A stretch of DNA of 64,000 bases, taken from contig CALAEV010000025.1 in the NCBI GenBank assembly GCA_937892525.1, positions 62,001 to 126,000 of the forward strand. Reading direction: 5' to 3'. This document shows, in pieces, positions 1 to 8,316 of the stretch. The notes beneath the pieces were generated by a model that was not told the DNA's origin, searched no databases, and saw nothing but the letters and a program-made list of their open reading frames with translations. The number at the start of each line of letters is the position of its first letter. The first letter of the stretch is position 1. Origin of the DNA: an uncultured Clostridia bacterium. Its GTDB lineage: Bacteria; Bacillota; Clostridia; Oscillospirales; Acutalibacteraceae. Both the position numbers and the translations under genes were made by a program.

Positions 1-259
1 GACAACTTTCAAGATACCCTTTTACTCTGTAACGCTCGCGGTATTTATCTGTCATTTCCCAAGCGTGCTTGTCGTCAAATCCACAATAGACAGTAAAACT
101 ATGATAAAGTGGAGGACCTATAAATTTTTTAAGCAAATCAAGTGACGGTGTACCGTGACCGTAACTTTCAAAAGCATAGGTAAGACTTTTGAAAATACCC
201 TCTGACGAGTCAGTTAATGTGCCGTCAAAATCAAATAAAATGTATTTGTAATTACTCAT
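1..259 (-). CDS. HAD-family phosphatase, N-terminal part (cut by window edge)
   Basis: Only the first 86 codons are in the window; the gene runs off the left edge. They open with FDFDGTLTDSS, the DxDGT nucleophile/acid motif of haloacid dehalogenase hydrolases. Next comes sequence resembling the helical cap of phosphoglycolate-phosphatase (Gph)-like members. The start is the ATG at 259. It overlaps the end of the upstream aldose-epimerase gene by 8 bases, so the two are probably translated from one mRNA. The substrate cannot be told from the fragment; a sugar phosphate would suit the neighbour. The family call is secure, the exact function is not. Confidence 0.85.
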   Translation of the reverse strand, partial: MSNYKYILFDFDGTLTDSSEGIFKSLTYAFESYGHGTPSLDLLKKFIGPPLYHSFTVYCGFDDKHAWEMTDKYRERYRVKGYLESC

Positions 260-1097
260 TTATTATTATCTCATACTCCTTGTACCATTTTTCACCGATT
301 TCAAGAGAGTTTGACCATTCTCTTTCTGTAATATCGCCGTTGAAATCTTCTGCGTCGCATCGACCAAACCAAGGTTCAATGCAAACAAAAGGGGCATTTT
401 TCTTTGTAGGCGACCAGATGCCGAAAAGTGGTGCATCAAATTTAACTGTCATATATTTTTTATCATTATTAATAAGTGAAATTTCATTTATTTCACTATT
501 TTCGATTATGAGCGCATCATTGTCAAAAATGTTGTCGTGAAGAACAAATGAATTTTCAATATCGTATTTTTGTGGGGTATAAAGACCGTCAGAATTGATA
601 AGATTATATTTAAGATTTTCACCATTCATAGAAAGCACTGTTTTACTTTTTTCACAGTAAAAAGCAGGGTGAGCGCCAATTGAAAAATAAATCTTTTTAT
701 CGTCAATATTTTCTACATTCCAACCAACAATAATTCTGTCGTTATTAAGCTCAAATGAGCATACAAGACGAAATCTGAATGGGTATTGATTAAGTGTTTC
801 TTCGTTGCTTAAAAGTTCAAAAGAAAGTTTGTTTTCGGTTTTTTCGATTAGCGTAAACTCACTATCTCTTGCAAAGCCGTGCTGACCTGATTGATATTCT
901 TTACCCTCGTATGTGGTTTTACCGTTTTTGTACTTGCCTACAACAGGGAAAAGCACAGGACTTTTTCTGCCCCAAAACTGAGAGTCACCTTGCCAAAGCA
1001 TTTCTTTATTTTCTTTTTTATTGAAAATTGAAGAAAGCTCAGCACCGTGAGAGCTGACTGCAATTTTTAATATATCATTTTCAAGAAAATGCAACAT
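252..1097 (-). CDS. Aldose 1-epimerase family protein (LacX/GalM-like)
   Basis: About 281 residues, cytoplasmic, with the features of the LacX-like branch of the galactose mutarotase superfamily. These include an N-terminal GAELSSI segment, a W-Q-G-D stretch near residue 37, LFPVVGKYKNG, a GQHGFARD segment and GAHPAFYC. Family members interconvert alpha and beta anomers of sugars. The histidines in QHGFAR and GAHPAF match the usual active-site positions. I chose the ATG at 1097 because an AAGGTGGTG ribosome site lies just upstream; an upstream in-frame ATG at 1133 would add 12 unsupported residues. The gene overlaps the HAD phosphatase by 8 bases, suggesting a two-gene sugar-metabolism unit. 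The exact sugar is unknown. Confidence 0.88.
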   Translation of the reverse strand: MLHFLENDILKIAVSSHGAELSSIFNKKENKEMLWQGDSQFWGRKSPVLFPVVGKYKNGKTTYEGKEYQSGQHGFARDSEFTLIEKTENKLSFELLSNEETLNQYPFRFRLVCSFELNNDRIIVGWNVENIDDKKIYFSIGAHPAFYCEKSKTVLSMNGENLKYNLINSDGLYTPQKYDIENSFVLHDNIFDNDALIIENSEINEISLINNDKKYMTVKFDAPLFGIWSPTKKNAPFVCIEPWFGRCDAEDFNGDITEREWSNSLEIGEKWYKEYEIIINE

Positions 1098-1234
1098 AAA
1101 AAGCACCACCTTGCCAACCTTAAGCATAATCAATTCATTATATAATAAAAAACAATTTTATTCAACCAATTTTGACTATATTTAATACTATAAATAATGA
1201 TTTTTTTAAAAATTAAAAAAATATTAAAAAAGAC

Positions 1235-1263
1235 TTTTAATTTGTAAAAAATAGTGTTATACT
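1235..1263 (+). promoter_or_regulatory. Sigma-A-type promoter of murA
   Basis: A weak -35 TTTTAA at 1235-1240 is followed, after a 17-base spacer, by -10 TATACT at 1258-1263. It lies in AT-rich DNA between the divergent epimerase and murA genes and about 94 bases before the murA start. The spacing is ideal; the -35 is poor. Confidence 0.5.
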
Positions 1264-1356
1264 ATTAAAGGATTTTGAGCATTTTTGCTCAATTGTGTAA
1301 AAATCGAGTTTTTTCTGGTATTTTCAACTATATGTTGTATTGGGGGGAATAAGTCC

Positions 1357-2655
1357 TTGGAAAAAATCATAGTAAACGGTGGCAACAGATTAACAGGCGA
1401 AGTTGAAATAAGCGGCGCTAAAAATGCTGTCGTTGCGATAATTCCGGCGACAATTCTCGCTGAGGGCGTTTGCAGAATTGAAAACATCCCTAATATCAGC
1501 GATGTTTCTGCAATGATAAAAATTTTACGCTCTCTTGGTGCAGAAATAAAAATGATAAATAAGAACACACTTGAAATTGATACTTCTTGTGTGCGTACAA
1601 ATATTGTTGGTCACGATTTGTCAAAACTTATGCGTGCATCTTACTACTTTATTGGTGTTCTTCTTGGAAGATTTAACCACGCAAAGGTTGCAATGCCAGG
1701 TGGCTGTGCTTTAGGCGTAGGTGTTCGTCCTATTGACCAGCACATTAAAGGCTTTGAGGCTATTGGCGCTAAAGTGGTTATGGAAGAAAACGCAATGGTT
1801 GACGCAAAAGCTGAAACACTTCTTGGTACTTCAGTTTATTTTGACGTTGTGTCTGTTGGCGCTACAATCAATCTTATGTTGGCAGCAGTTAAGGCAAGGG
1901 GCCTTACAATTATTGAAAATGCTGCAAAAGAGCCACATATTGTTGACCTTGCAAACTTCTTGAACTCTATGGGCGCTGACGTTCGTGGCGCAGGTACTGA
2001 CGTTATTAAAATTCGTGGTGTGGACAAGCTCCACGGTTGCGAATATGCTATTATTCCTGACCAGATTGAAGCAGGAACATATATGGTTGCAGCTGCTGCA
2101 ACACAAGGTGACGTGCTTGTTAAAAACGTTATTCCTAAGCACTTGGAGTCAATTACTGCAAAGCTTATTGAATGTGGCATAGTTGTTGAGGAATACGACG
2201 ATTCAATTCGCGTGTTCTCTGACTGCAGACCAAATCATTGTAGCGTTAAAACTCATCCTCATCCTGGCTTCCCTACAGATATGCAACCTCAGTTTGCAAC
2301 GCTTTTAACAGTTGCAAGAGGTGACAGTATGGTTAGTGAGAGCGTGTGGGATAATCGCTTCCGTTACACAGAACAGCTCCAGCGTATGGGTGCTAACATT
2401 TCAGTTGACGGTAAATCAGCTTTTATTAAGGGCGTTGACACTCTCAAAGGTGCTCCTGTTATTGCAAATGACCTTCGTGCAGGTGCTGCTATGGTTATTG
2501 CAGGTCTTATGGCACAGGGTACAACTGAAATTGAAGAAATTCATCACATTCAGCGTGGTTATGATAACATAATTGAAAAGTTACGCAGTTTAGGTGCGGA
2601 TATCGAATTGAGAACAGTTCCTGATGACGAAAAAACTGTATTGAGCGTAGGCTGA
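1357..2655 (+). CDS. murA: UDP-N-acetylglucosamine 1-carboxyvinyltransferase
   Basis: First committed step of peptidoglycan synthesis: transfer of enolpyruvate from PEP to UDP-GlcNAc in the cytosol. The 432 residues begin with EKIIVNGGNRLTGEVEISGAKN, the classic EPSP-synthase-fold start with the substrate-binding Lys-Asn pair. The catalytic cysteine, target of fosfomycin, is present in MPGGCALG. A TTG start at 1357 is chosen because TGGGGGGAAT lies just upstream and the conserved N-terminus begins there. An in-frame ATG at 1285 would add 24 residues without homology. A strong terminator follows. Firmicutes often carry two MurA paralogues; which one this is cannot be decided here. Confidence 0.96.
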   Translation: MEKIIVNGGNRLTGEVEISGAKNAVVAIIPATILAEGVCRIENIPNISDVSAMIKILRSLGAEIKMINKNTLEIDTSCVRTNIVGHDLSKLMRASYYFIGVLLGRFNHAKVAMPGGCALGVGVRPIDQHIKGFEAIGAKVVMEENAMVDAKAETLLGTSVYFDVVSVGATINLMLAAVKARGLTIIENAAKEPHIVDLANFLNSMGADVRGAGTDVIKIRGVDKLHGCEYAIIPDQIEAGTYMVAAAATQGDVLVKNVIPKHLESITAKLIECGIVVEEYDDSIRVFSDCRPNHCSVKTHPHPGFPTDMQPQFATLLTVARGDSMVSESVWDNRFRYTEQLQRMGANISVDGKSAFIKGVDTLKGAPVIANDLRAGAAMVIAGLMAQGTTEIEEIHHIQRGYDNIIEKLRSLGADIELRTVPDDEKTVLSVG

Positions 2656-2670
2656 TAGGCTAAATGATAA

Positions 2671-2696
2671 AGGACGGTTCGCAACCGTCCTTTTTT
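2671..2696 (+). terminator. Rho-independent terminator after murA
   Basis: A GGACGGTT/AACCGTCC stem with a CGC loop, followed by TTTTTT, begins 15 bases after the murA stop. It separates murA from walJ. Confidence 0.85.
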
Positions 2697-2721
2697 GATA
2701 TAATGACAGGAGAAAGTAAAA

Positions 2722-3513
2722 ATGGCGAAGTTTTGTCCCTTGTTTTCATCGTCAACAGGGAATTCAATATACATAAACGGTGGCAATGATTCTGTGCTTA
2801 TTGATATTGGTATGGTCAATAAGCAAATGGAACAATCACTTTGGAACATCGGTGTTGATGCTGACAGTATCCGTAACATTTTCATTACTCATGAGCATTC
2901 TGACCACGTGAAAGGGTTAAAAGTGTTTGCAAAAAAACATAAATCAAGGGTGTTTATGACTGCAGGCACTTATGAGGCGCTTACAAAAACCGACGCTTTG
3001 GACAATGTTGACGAGTGTAAAATAATTACACCTGACGGTGTTGATGTTGGTTGTATGCATATTAAACCATTCTCAATTTCTCACGACTGTATTGAGCCTT
3101 GTGGCTATACAGTGGAATTGGCAAATGGCAGAAAAATTGCAATCGCAACCGACCTTGGAATAATGACAGATACGGTTATGAATGCACTTCGTGGTTGTGA
3201 CCTTGTAATGCTTGAATCAAACCACGATGTTAATATGCTTCAATGTGGTGGTTACCCATATATGCTTAAAAGAAGAATTTTAGGTGTTAAGGGGCATTTG
3301 TCAAATGATGCGTGTGCACAGGCACTTACCGAGCTTGTGAAAAGTGGTACAACAAGAATATTTTTAGGACATTTAAGCCGTGAAAATAATATGCCTCAAC
3401 TTGCATACCAGACAAGTGTTTCAGCGTTAGAAATGTCAGGTGCACGCGAAGGCGAGGATTATTTTATTCGTGTTGCAAAGCCTATATGGGATGAAAAGGC
3501 GTTGATATTATGA
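2722..3513 (+). CDS. walJ: MBL-fold metallohydrolase, WalJ/YycJ type
   Basis: 263 residues with the metallo-beta-lactamase zinc motif HEHSDHVKG near residue 56, a conserved N-terminal SSSTGNSIYI segment, and later metal ligands in FSISHDC, ATDLG and LGHLSREN. This is the YycJ/WalJ family, described in Firmicutes as a probable nuclease that links replication or repair to cell division. AGGAG precedes the ATG. Its last four bases overlap the rlmH start (ATGA), so the two are translationally coupled. In Bacillus walJ and rlmH also lie close together downstream of walRK. Confidence 0.9.
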   Translation: MAKFCPLFSSSTGNSIYINGGNDSVLIDIGMVNKQMEQSLWNIGVDADSIRNIFITHEHSDHVKGLKVFAKKHKSRVFMTAGTYEALTKTDALDNVDECKIITPDGVDVGCMHIKPFSISHDCIEPCGYTVELANGRKIAIATDLGIMTDTVMNALRGCDLVMLESNHDVNMLQCGGYPYMLKRRILGVKGHLSNDACAQALTELVKSGTTRIFLGHLSRENNMPQLAYQTSVSALEMSGAREGEDYFIRVAKPIWDEKALIL

Positions 3514-3992
3514 TAAACATAAATTTTATAGTTTTAGGCAAGCTTAAAGAAAAATATATGAAAGAGTTTTCGGCAGAGTACGAAAAACGACTTTCAGCAT
3601 ACTGCAAATTAACGGTTACCGAGTTAGAGCCTGTGAAGCTCTCTGATAATCCGTCAGAACAAGAAATTATAAATGCTCTTAATAAAGAAACACAGATGAT
3701 TAAAGCAAAAATCCCTAAAAATTCTTTTGTTTTTTCAATGTGTATTGAGGGTAAGCAGATGTCTTCGGAAGAACTTTCAAAAAAGATTGAAGATATAGCG
3801 CTTTCTGGTAAAAATAATATTACTTTTATTATTGGCAGTTCATTCGGACTTTCGGACGAAATCAAACAGATGTCAGACTATAAGTTTTCCATGTCAAAAA
3901 TGACTTTTCCTCACAAACTTGCAAGAATAATGCTGACAGAACAAGTTTACAGAGCATTATCAATAACAAACAATGCTAAATATCATAAATAA
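3510..3992 (+). CDS. rlmH: 23S rRNA (pseudouridine1915-N3)-methyltransferase
   Basis: 160 residues, the usual length of the SPOUT-class methyltransferase RlmH (YbeA/YydA), which methylates pseudouridine 1915 in helix 69 of 23S rRNA using SAM. Visible family marks are the FIVLGKLKEKY start, the cofactor-knot segment FIIGSSFGLSDEI and the highly conserved C-terminus ending in LSITNNAKYHK. The usual IGG before the knot reads IGSS here, a mild variation. It overlaps walJ by 4 bases. About 96 bases separate it from the response-regulator gene downstream. Confidence 0.95.
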   Translation: MININFIVLGKLKEKYMKEFSAEYEKRLSAYCKLTVTELEPVKLSDNPSEQEIINALNKETQMIKAKIPKNSFVFSMCIEGKQMSSEELSKKIEDIALSGKNNITFIIGSSFGLSDEIKQMSDYKFSMSKMTFPHKLARIMLTEQVYRALSITNNAKYHK

Positions 3993-4088
3993 GCATAAAA
4001 TTTATAAAAAACTAAAACTTTGTTATTACTTTGTTAAAATTTGAGGGATATATTTCTATTATAGATAAATTTTGAGGAGGAATGTATT

Positions 4089-4784
4089 ATGCAAAAAGAG
4101 AAAATTTTGGTCGTTGATGATGACAAAAATATTTGCGAATTACTTAGAATGTACCTTGAAAAAGAAGGCTATGTAGTTGTAATGGCTCACAATGGAATTG
4201 ACGCCGTAAATACATTTAATGCAGGTAATCCTGACCTTGTTTTGCTTGATATTATGCTCCCACAACTTGATGGTTGGCAGGTTTGCCGTGAAATCAGAAA
4301 AACAAGTGAAGCACCTATTATTATGCTTACTGCAAAAGACGAAGTTTTTGATAAGGTTTTAGGTCTTGAGCTTGGTGCTGATGACTATGTTACAAAGCCA
4401 TTTGATACAAAAGAGATTGTTGCTCGTATAAAAGCTGTACTTCGTCGTACATCTGCCGTTAAAAGTGGAGATATTAAAGAAGTTCATTATGATAAGCTTT
4501 CAATCAACCTTACAAACTATGAGTTAAAAGTTGACGGCGTGGTTGTTGACACTCCACCAAAAGAACTTGAACTTATTTATCATCTTGCAAGCAATCCTGA
4601 CCGAGTTTTCACACGCGACCAGTTGCTTGATGATGTGTGGGGGTTTGATTACTACGGTGACAGCCGTACAGTAGATGTGCATATTAAAAGACTTCGTGAT
4701 AAACTTAAGGGAGTTTCTCCTGAATGGGAGCTTAAGACTATCTGGAGCGTAGGATACAGATTTGAAACACATGGCAAGAGATAA
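4089..4784 (+). CDS. OmpR/PhoB-family response regulator (WalR-like)
   Basis: 231 residues: a receiver domain (about 1-120) with acidic DDD near residue 10, phosphoacceptor Asp in LLDIMLPQLDGW, MLTAKDE and the KPF lysine; then a winged-helix DNA-binding domain ending in TIWSVGYRFE. GAGGAGG precedes the ATG. The histidine-kinase gene overlaps its 3' end, a standard two-component pair. The receiver resembles WalR/PhoP. Neighbouring walJ, rlmH and an HtrA protease recall the Bacillus wal operon, which controls cell-wall turnover, but CssR-type control of HtrA is the other reasonable reading. Confidence 0.92.
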   Translation: MQKEKILVVDDDKNICELLRMYLEKEGYVVVMAHNGIDAVNTFNAGNPDLVLLDIMLPQLDGWQVCREIRKTSEAPIIMLTAKDEVFDKVLGLELGADDYVTKPFDTKEIVARIKAVLRRTSAVKSGDIKEVHYDKLSINLTNYELKVDGVVVDTPPKELELIYHLASNPDRVFTRDQLLDDVWGFDYYGDSRTVDVHIKRLRDKLKGVSPEWELKTIWSVGYRFETHGKR

Positions 4785-6297
4785 TAATGTTTTTAAGAAA
4801 AATTACAAAAGAATAGAACAATTCTTTACACATTTGCCGTTGTTTGCAAAGTATCTTACAATTATGACGGCAATGATTCTTGTAAGTTATATTGTGTTGG
4901 CGTCTGCTATTACCGTGTTTCTTTCAACACGACTTTCAAGTGAAAAAGAAATGCTTTTAACTGAAAATGTAAAGCAGAATGCAATGTATTGCGAAAGACT
5001 TTTTGAAGGCTGCACTACTCAGGAAGAATTCAATAATTCATTGATTATTGTTTGTAACAATTTAGGTGTGACATCAAACGCTATTGATGCAGATGTGTTT
5101 TTCTGTAATACAGAAGGCAGAGTAATTCTTTGTAAAGAAGATTTTTTATACAACTATTCACCTGGTAGTGACGGTTGTATGCTTCACAAGGGTTATGAAA
5201 TTCCTAACGATATTATGTCGTCAGTTACAAAGGGTTATTTCTTCAGCAGTTCAAAAGTGCAAGGTCTTTTCAATGAACGAACATTCCTTGCAGGTGCTCC
5301 TGTAAGAGTGGGTAATACTGTTATAGGTGCCGTTTTTGCAGCAACTCCTCTTGAATCCAGCCTCAAGGAATACGCAGGCAGAATAATGAGCTTGTTCTTA
5401 TCTTCGGCAATATTTGCAGCAGCCCTTTCATTCCTTGTTGTTTATGCCTTTACTGCAAAGCTTACAAGACCTTTAAGACAGATGTCAAACGCAACAAAGG
5501 CTTATGCGCAAGGGGATTTCAGTAAACGCGTTGTTGTGCGTGGCTCTGACGAATTTGCAGAGTTGTGCAGTAATTTCAATCGAATGGCGTCGGCTCTTTC
5601 GGTACTTGAATCGTCAAGACGAAGTTTCGTTGCAAACGTTTCTCACGAGCTTAAAACACCAATGACTACAATTGGTGGATTTATTGACGGTATGCTTGAC
5701 GGTACAATTCCACCTGAAAAGCATAACGAGTATTTGCAGATAGTTTCAAACGAAACAAAACGTCTTTCACGACTTGTAACAGCCATGCTTAACCTTTCAA
5801 AAATTGAAGCAGGTGAGCTTGAACCGAAACACACAGATTTTGATATTTCGCCATTGATTATTGATTGTCTGTTAAGCTTTGAGCAAGAAATAGAAAAGAA
5901 AAATATTGAAATTGCAGGGCTTGATACAATAGGGCAGGTTAGAATACTTGCAGACCGTGATATGCTTTATCAGGTAATCTACAACCTTGTTGACAACGCA
6001 GTTAAATTTACAAACGAAAACGGAAAAATTACAATTTCAGCAGGTGAGAATACTCGTGACCAATTGTTTGTTTCTATTGAAAACACAGGTGATGGCGTTT
6101 CTTCTGAAGAAATCGGTAAGATTTTCGAGCGTTTTTATAAAGTAGATAAATCAAGAAGTTATGATGTAAAGAGTGCTGGTCTCGGACTTTATCTTTGCAA
6201 GACAATTGTTGAATTGCACGGTGGTCAGATTTACGCCGAAAGTGTAGAGGGACAGTTTACACGATTTACAATGATTTTTGATAAAAACAAAAAATAA
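4771..6297 (+). CDS. Sensor histidine kinase, HAMP type
   Basis: About 508 residues. The order is: first membrane helix (about 28-52), an extracytoplasmic sensor of about 150 residues, second helix (about 203-225), HAMP, the HisKA box with phosphoacceptor His in NVSHELKTPM, then a HATPase domain with the N-box NLVDNAVKF and a GLGLYLCK G-box. It lacks the PAS domain that Bacillus WalK carries between HAMP and HisKA. The ATG at 4771 is used; a TTG at 4762 is also possible, and both overlap the regulator gene. The protein probably senses envelope state and phosphorylates the upstream regulator. It ends directly at the htrA leader. Confidence 0.92.
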   Translation: MARDNNVFKKNYKRIEQFFTHLPLFAKYLTIMTAMILVSYIVLASAITVFLSTRLSSEKEMLLTENVKQNAMYCERLFEGCTTQEEFNNSLIIVCNNLGVTSNAIDADVFFCNTEGRVILCKEDFLYNYSPGSDGCMLHKGYEIPNDIMSSVTKGYFFSSSKVQGLFNERTFLAGAPVRVGNTVIGAVFAATPLESSLKEYAGRIMSLFLSSAIFAAALSFLVVYAFTAKLTRPLRQMSNATKAYAQGDFSKRVVVRGSDEFAELCSNFNRMASALSVLESSRRSFVANVSHELKTPMTTIGGFIDGMLDGTIPPEKHNEYLQIVSNETKRLSRLVTAMLNLSKIEAGELEPKHTDFDISPLIIDCLLSFEQEIEKKNIEIAGLDTIGQVRILADRDMLYQVIYNLVDNAVKFTNENGKITISAGENTRDQLFVSIENTGDGVSSEEIGKIFERFYKVDKSRSYDVKSAGLGLYLCKTIVELHGGQIYAESVEGQFTRFTMIFDKNKK

Positions 6298-6308
6298 TGG
6301 AGGCCACT

Positions 6309-7739
6309 ATGGACCAGAATTTTGAAAACAATATGAACGGTACAGAAAACACAACAGAAAATACTAATTCTGCGCCTGTTACACCACCGGTAAATAACAC
6401 ACCTTTTACTCCACCTGCAACAAGTCAATACAATACTTATTACAGTGGTGGTCAGTATATGCCTTATGGCAGTTATCAAAGCCCTGTAACCCCAAAGCCT
6501 GAAGCACCTAAAAAGGCGTCAAAGGGCAAGAAAAAAGGACTTATTATTGCTGTTGTTATAATATGTGCTTGTTTTCTTATTTCAATGGGAATACTTGTAG
6601 GCACACTTGTAACCGGTGGTAATACTGACAACAACACAAACGGTGGTGACGATACACAACTTAATCTTGTTGAGGGAATTATCAATGATGAAGATGAAGT
6701 TGCAAATAGTGGTGAAAAGCTTTCTGCAAAACAGATTTATAAGAAAGTCCATGAAAGCTCAGTAGGTATTCTTGTGTATTTAAGCAATCAGCAAAGAGTT
6801 TATTCTGAAGGCACAGGGATTGTTATGGGTACAAATGGTGACAATACGGTAACATACATTATCACTTGTGCTCATGTAATTGATGCGAAAAATCCAAAAA
6901 TCATTGTGCAGACTGCTGATGGCACGCAGTATGATGGTGTTATTGTAGGTCTTGATGCAAAAACTGATATAGGTGTTGTAAGAGTTAACTCAACAGACCT
7001 TAAACCTGCTGAATTTGCAGATTCAGCTTCTGTTGAAGTGGGTGACACGGTTTATGCAATTGGCAACCCTGGTGGTATGCAGTTCTTTGGCTCATTCACA
7101 AATGGTATGGTTTCTGCAATTGGCCGTCCTGTTGATAGTCCTGTTGGGTACGAGGTTGCTTGTGTTCAGCATACAGCACCAATTAACCCTGGTAATTCAG
7201 GTGGCGCTCTTGTAAATGAATATGGTCAGGTAATCGGTATTAACTCATCAAAAATTGCATCAGAAGACTATGAGGGTATGGGATTTGCTGTGCCAAGCAC
7301 AACAGTCAAAGAAATTGTTGACGAACTCATTAAAAACGGCGTTGTTACAAATCGTCCTGTACTTGGTGTAAAAGTAGCTCTTTCAAGCCAGAGTCAGACA
7401 TATTCAATAGTTGTTCAGGCAAACAAATTGCCAACAGGTTCAGTTATAATTGATACAATTATGAATGGTAGTGACCTTAAAAATAAAGGCGTTAAAGAAG
7501 GCGATATGATTATTAAGGTCAACGGTGAAGATATGGAAACACAAGATGTGTTGTTAGATGCTATTGAGTCTGCAAAAGTAGGAGATAAAATTACTCTTAC
7601 AATCTGTAGTGTGGATTCAGAGTACAACATTTCAACCTTTGATGTAGAAGTAAAGCTTGTTGACGATTCAAGCGTTTCAGAGCCTGAATACGATGAATAC
7701 AATCCGGAATTCGATTACGGTTTTCAGTTTGAAGAATAA
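6309..7739 (+). CDS. htrA: HtrA/DegP-type membrane-anchored serine protease with PDZ domain
   Basis: 476 residues. The order is: a Pro/Asn/Tyr-rich cytosolic N-terminus (1-75), one membrane helix (about 77-101), a trypsin-like protease and a C-terminal PDZ domain (about 340-430). The catalytic triad is visible: His in TCAHVIDAK, Asp in AKTDIGVV and Ser in NPGNSGGAL. The protease faces outward and would degrade or refold misfolded envelope proteins. GGAGG at 6299-6303 fits the ATG at 6309 rather than the ATG at 6297. The kinase gene ends only 11 bases upstream, so the three genes form an operon and the protease is probably an output of the two-component system. Confidence 0.93.
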   Translation: MDQNFENNMNGTENTTENTNSAPVTPPVNNTPFTPPATSQYNTYYSGGQYMPYGSYQSPVTPKPEAPKKASKGKKKGLIIAVVIICACFLISMGILVGTLVTGGNTDNNTNGGDDTQLNLVEGIINDEDEVANSGEKLSAKQIYKKVHESSVGILVYLSNQQRVYSEGTGIVMGTNGDNTVTYIITCAHVIDAKNPKIIVQTADGTQYDGVIVGLDAKTDIGVVRVNSTDLKPAEFADSASVEVGDTVYAIGNPGGMQFFGSFTNGMVSAIGRPVDSPVGYEVACVQHTAPINPGNSGGALVNEYGQVIGINSSKIASEDYEGMGFAVPSTTVKEIVDELIKNGVVTNRPVLGVKVALSSQSQTYSIVVQANKLPTGSVIIDTIMNGSDLKNKGVKEGDMIIKVNGEDMETQDVLLDAIESAKVGDKITLTICSVDSEYNISTFDVEVKLVDDSSVSEPEYDEYNPEFDYGFQFEE

Positions 7740-7752
7740 ACTTTAACACACA

Positions 7753-7791
7753 AAAACACGGTGTGCTTTTGTTAAAAGCACACCGTGTTTT
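7753..7791. terminator. Bidirectional terminator between htrA and the XRE gene
   Basis: An 18-base-pair perfect stem (AAAACACGGTGTGCTTTT and its complement) with a GTT loop has A and T tracts on both sides, so it can stop transcription of both convergent genes. Confidence 0.88.
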
Positions 7792-8013
7792 CTATTTTAA
7801 TTTTTCAATTTCATCAATAAAGCCTAAAACATATAATGGCGAAACATTGTAAAACTTACATAAGGTTATTATATCGTCAACTGATATGTTTGCTCTGCCG
7901 TTTTCTATATGGTCATATCCTTGTTGACTTTTATTAATAACCTTTCCAACTTCTGTTTGTGTAAGGTCTGAATCTATGCGTAAGTCGATTAGTCTTTGTA
8001 TATAAATTTTCAA
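7792..8013 (-). CDS. Small XRE-family HTH transcriptional regulator
   Basis: 73 residues forming a single Cro/C1-type helix-turn-helix: LTQTEVGKVINKSQQGYDHIENGRANISVDDIITLCKFYNVS. No extra sensor domain is present. The likely start is the TTG at 8013, seven bases after GAGGTG; a GTG at 8022 is inside that ribosome site. It is divergent from a small Cys-rich protein gene, and two identical palindromes lie between them. By analogy with other compact repressors it probably represses its neighbour and itself by binding those sites. No toxin or phage gene is adjacent. Confidence 0.88.
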   Translation of the reverse strand: MKIYIQRLIDLRIDSDLTQTEVGKVINKSQQGYDHIENGRANISVDDIITLCKFYNVSPLYVLGFIDEIEKLK

Positions 8014-8041
8014 AATAATCACCTCATATAAACTTTACAAC

Positions 8042-8086
8042 ACTCAATAATTGAGTATTGACAATAACTCAAAGATTGAGTAAAAT
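8042..8086 (+). promoter_or_regulatory. Promoter with twin palindromic operators (XRE-regulated)
   Basis: Two copies of ACTCAA-N3-TTGAGT occur at 8042-8056 and 8067-8081, with centres 25 bases apart. Between and across them lies a near-consensus promoter for the rightward gene: -35 TTGACA at 8058-8063, a 17-base spacer and -10 TAAAAT at 8081-8086. The second palindrome fills most of the spacer, so a bound repressor would exclude RNA polymerase. The adjacent XRE protein is the obvious candidate binder (inference). Confidence 0.8.
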
Positions 8087-8105
8087 ATGGTCGAGGTGAG
8101 TGAAT

Positions 8106-8300
8106 ATGGAGTGTAAAGAGTTAATAAAATGCCCTTTGTTAGAAGATGAAGTTTCTAGATGGGACAATATTCCATATTGCGTTATGGTTTATAATGAATT
8201 AACTGCCTGGACTCTTGGGGAGTTGTGCTATAAGAATTATACAGAATGTCCTACATATAAGAAAGTCTTGAATGAAAATAAAAAATGCTCTACAGAATAG
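8106..8300 (+). CDS. Cys-rich small protein of unknown function
   Basis: 64 residues, not recognised. It has six cysteines spread over the chain (in MEC, KCP, YCV, LCY, ECP and KCS) and a central Trp/Tyr-rich part, with no signal peptide or membrane helix. The cysteine pattern could bind a metal or an iron-sulphur cluster, but no known motif is certain. GAGGTG at 8093-8098 fixes the ATG at 8106. It has a strong promoter overlapped by two operator palindromes, and its stop codon sits in the loop of a terminator. It is therefore a tightly controlled single-gene unit opposite the XRE regulator. Confidence 0.7.
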   Translation: MECKELIKCPLLEDEVSRWDNIPYCVMVYNELTAWTLGELCYKNYTECPTYKKVLNENKKCSTE

Positions 8301-8316
8301 TCTGTAGAGCATTTTT
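8281..8316. terminator. Bidirectional terminator overlapping both stop codons
   Basis: A perfect 16-base-pair stem (8281-8296 with 8301-8316) with an ATAG loop. The TAG of the rightward small gene occupies 8298-8300 and the TAA of the leftward spoVAC starts at 8317, so both genes end within the hairpin. Confidence 0.88.
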
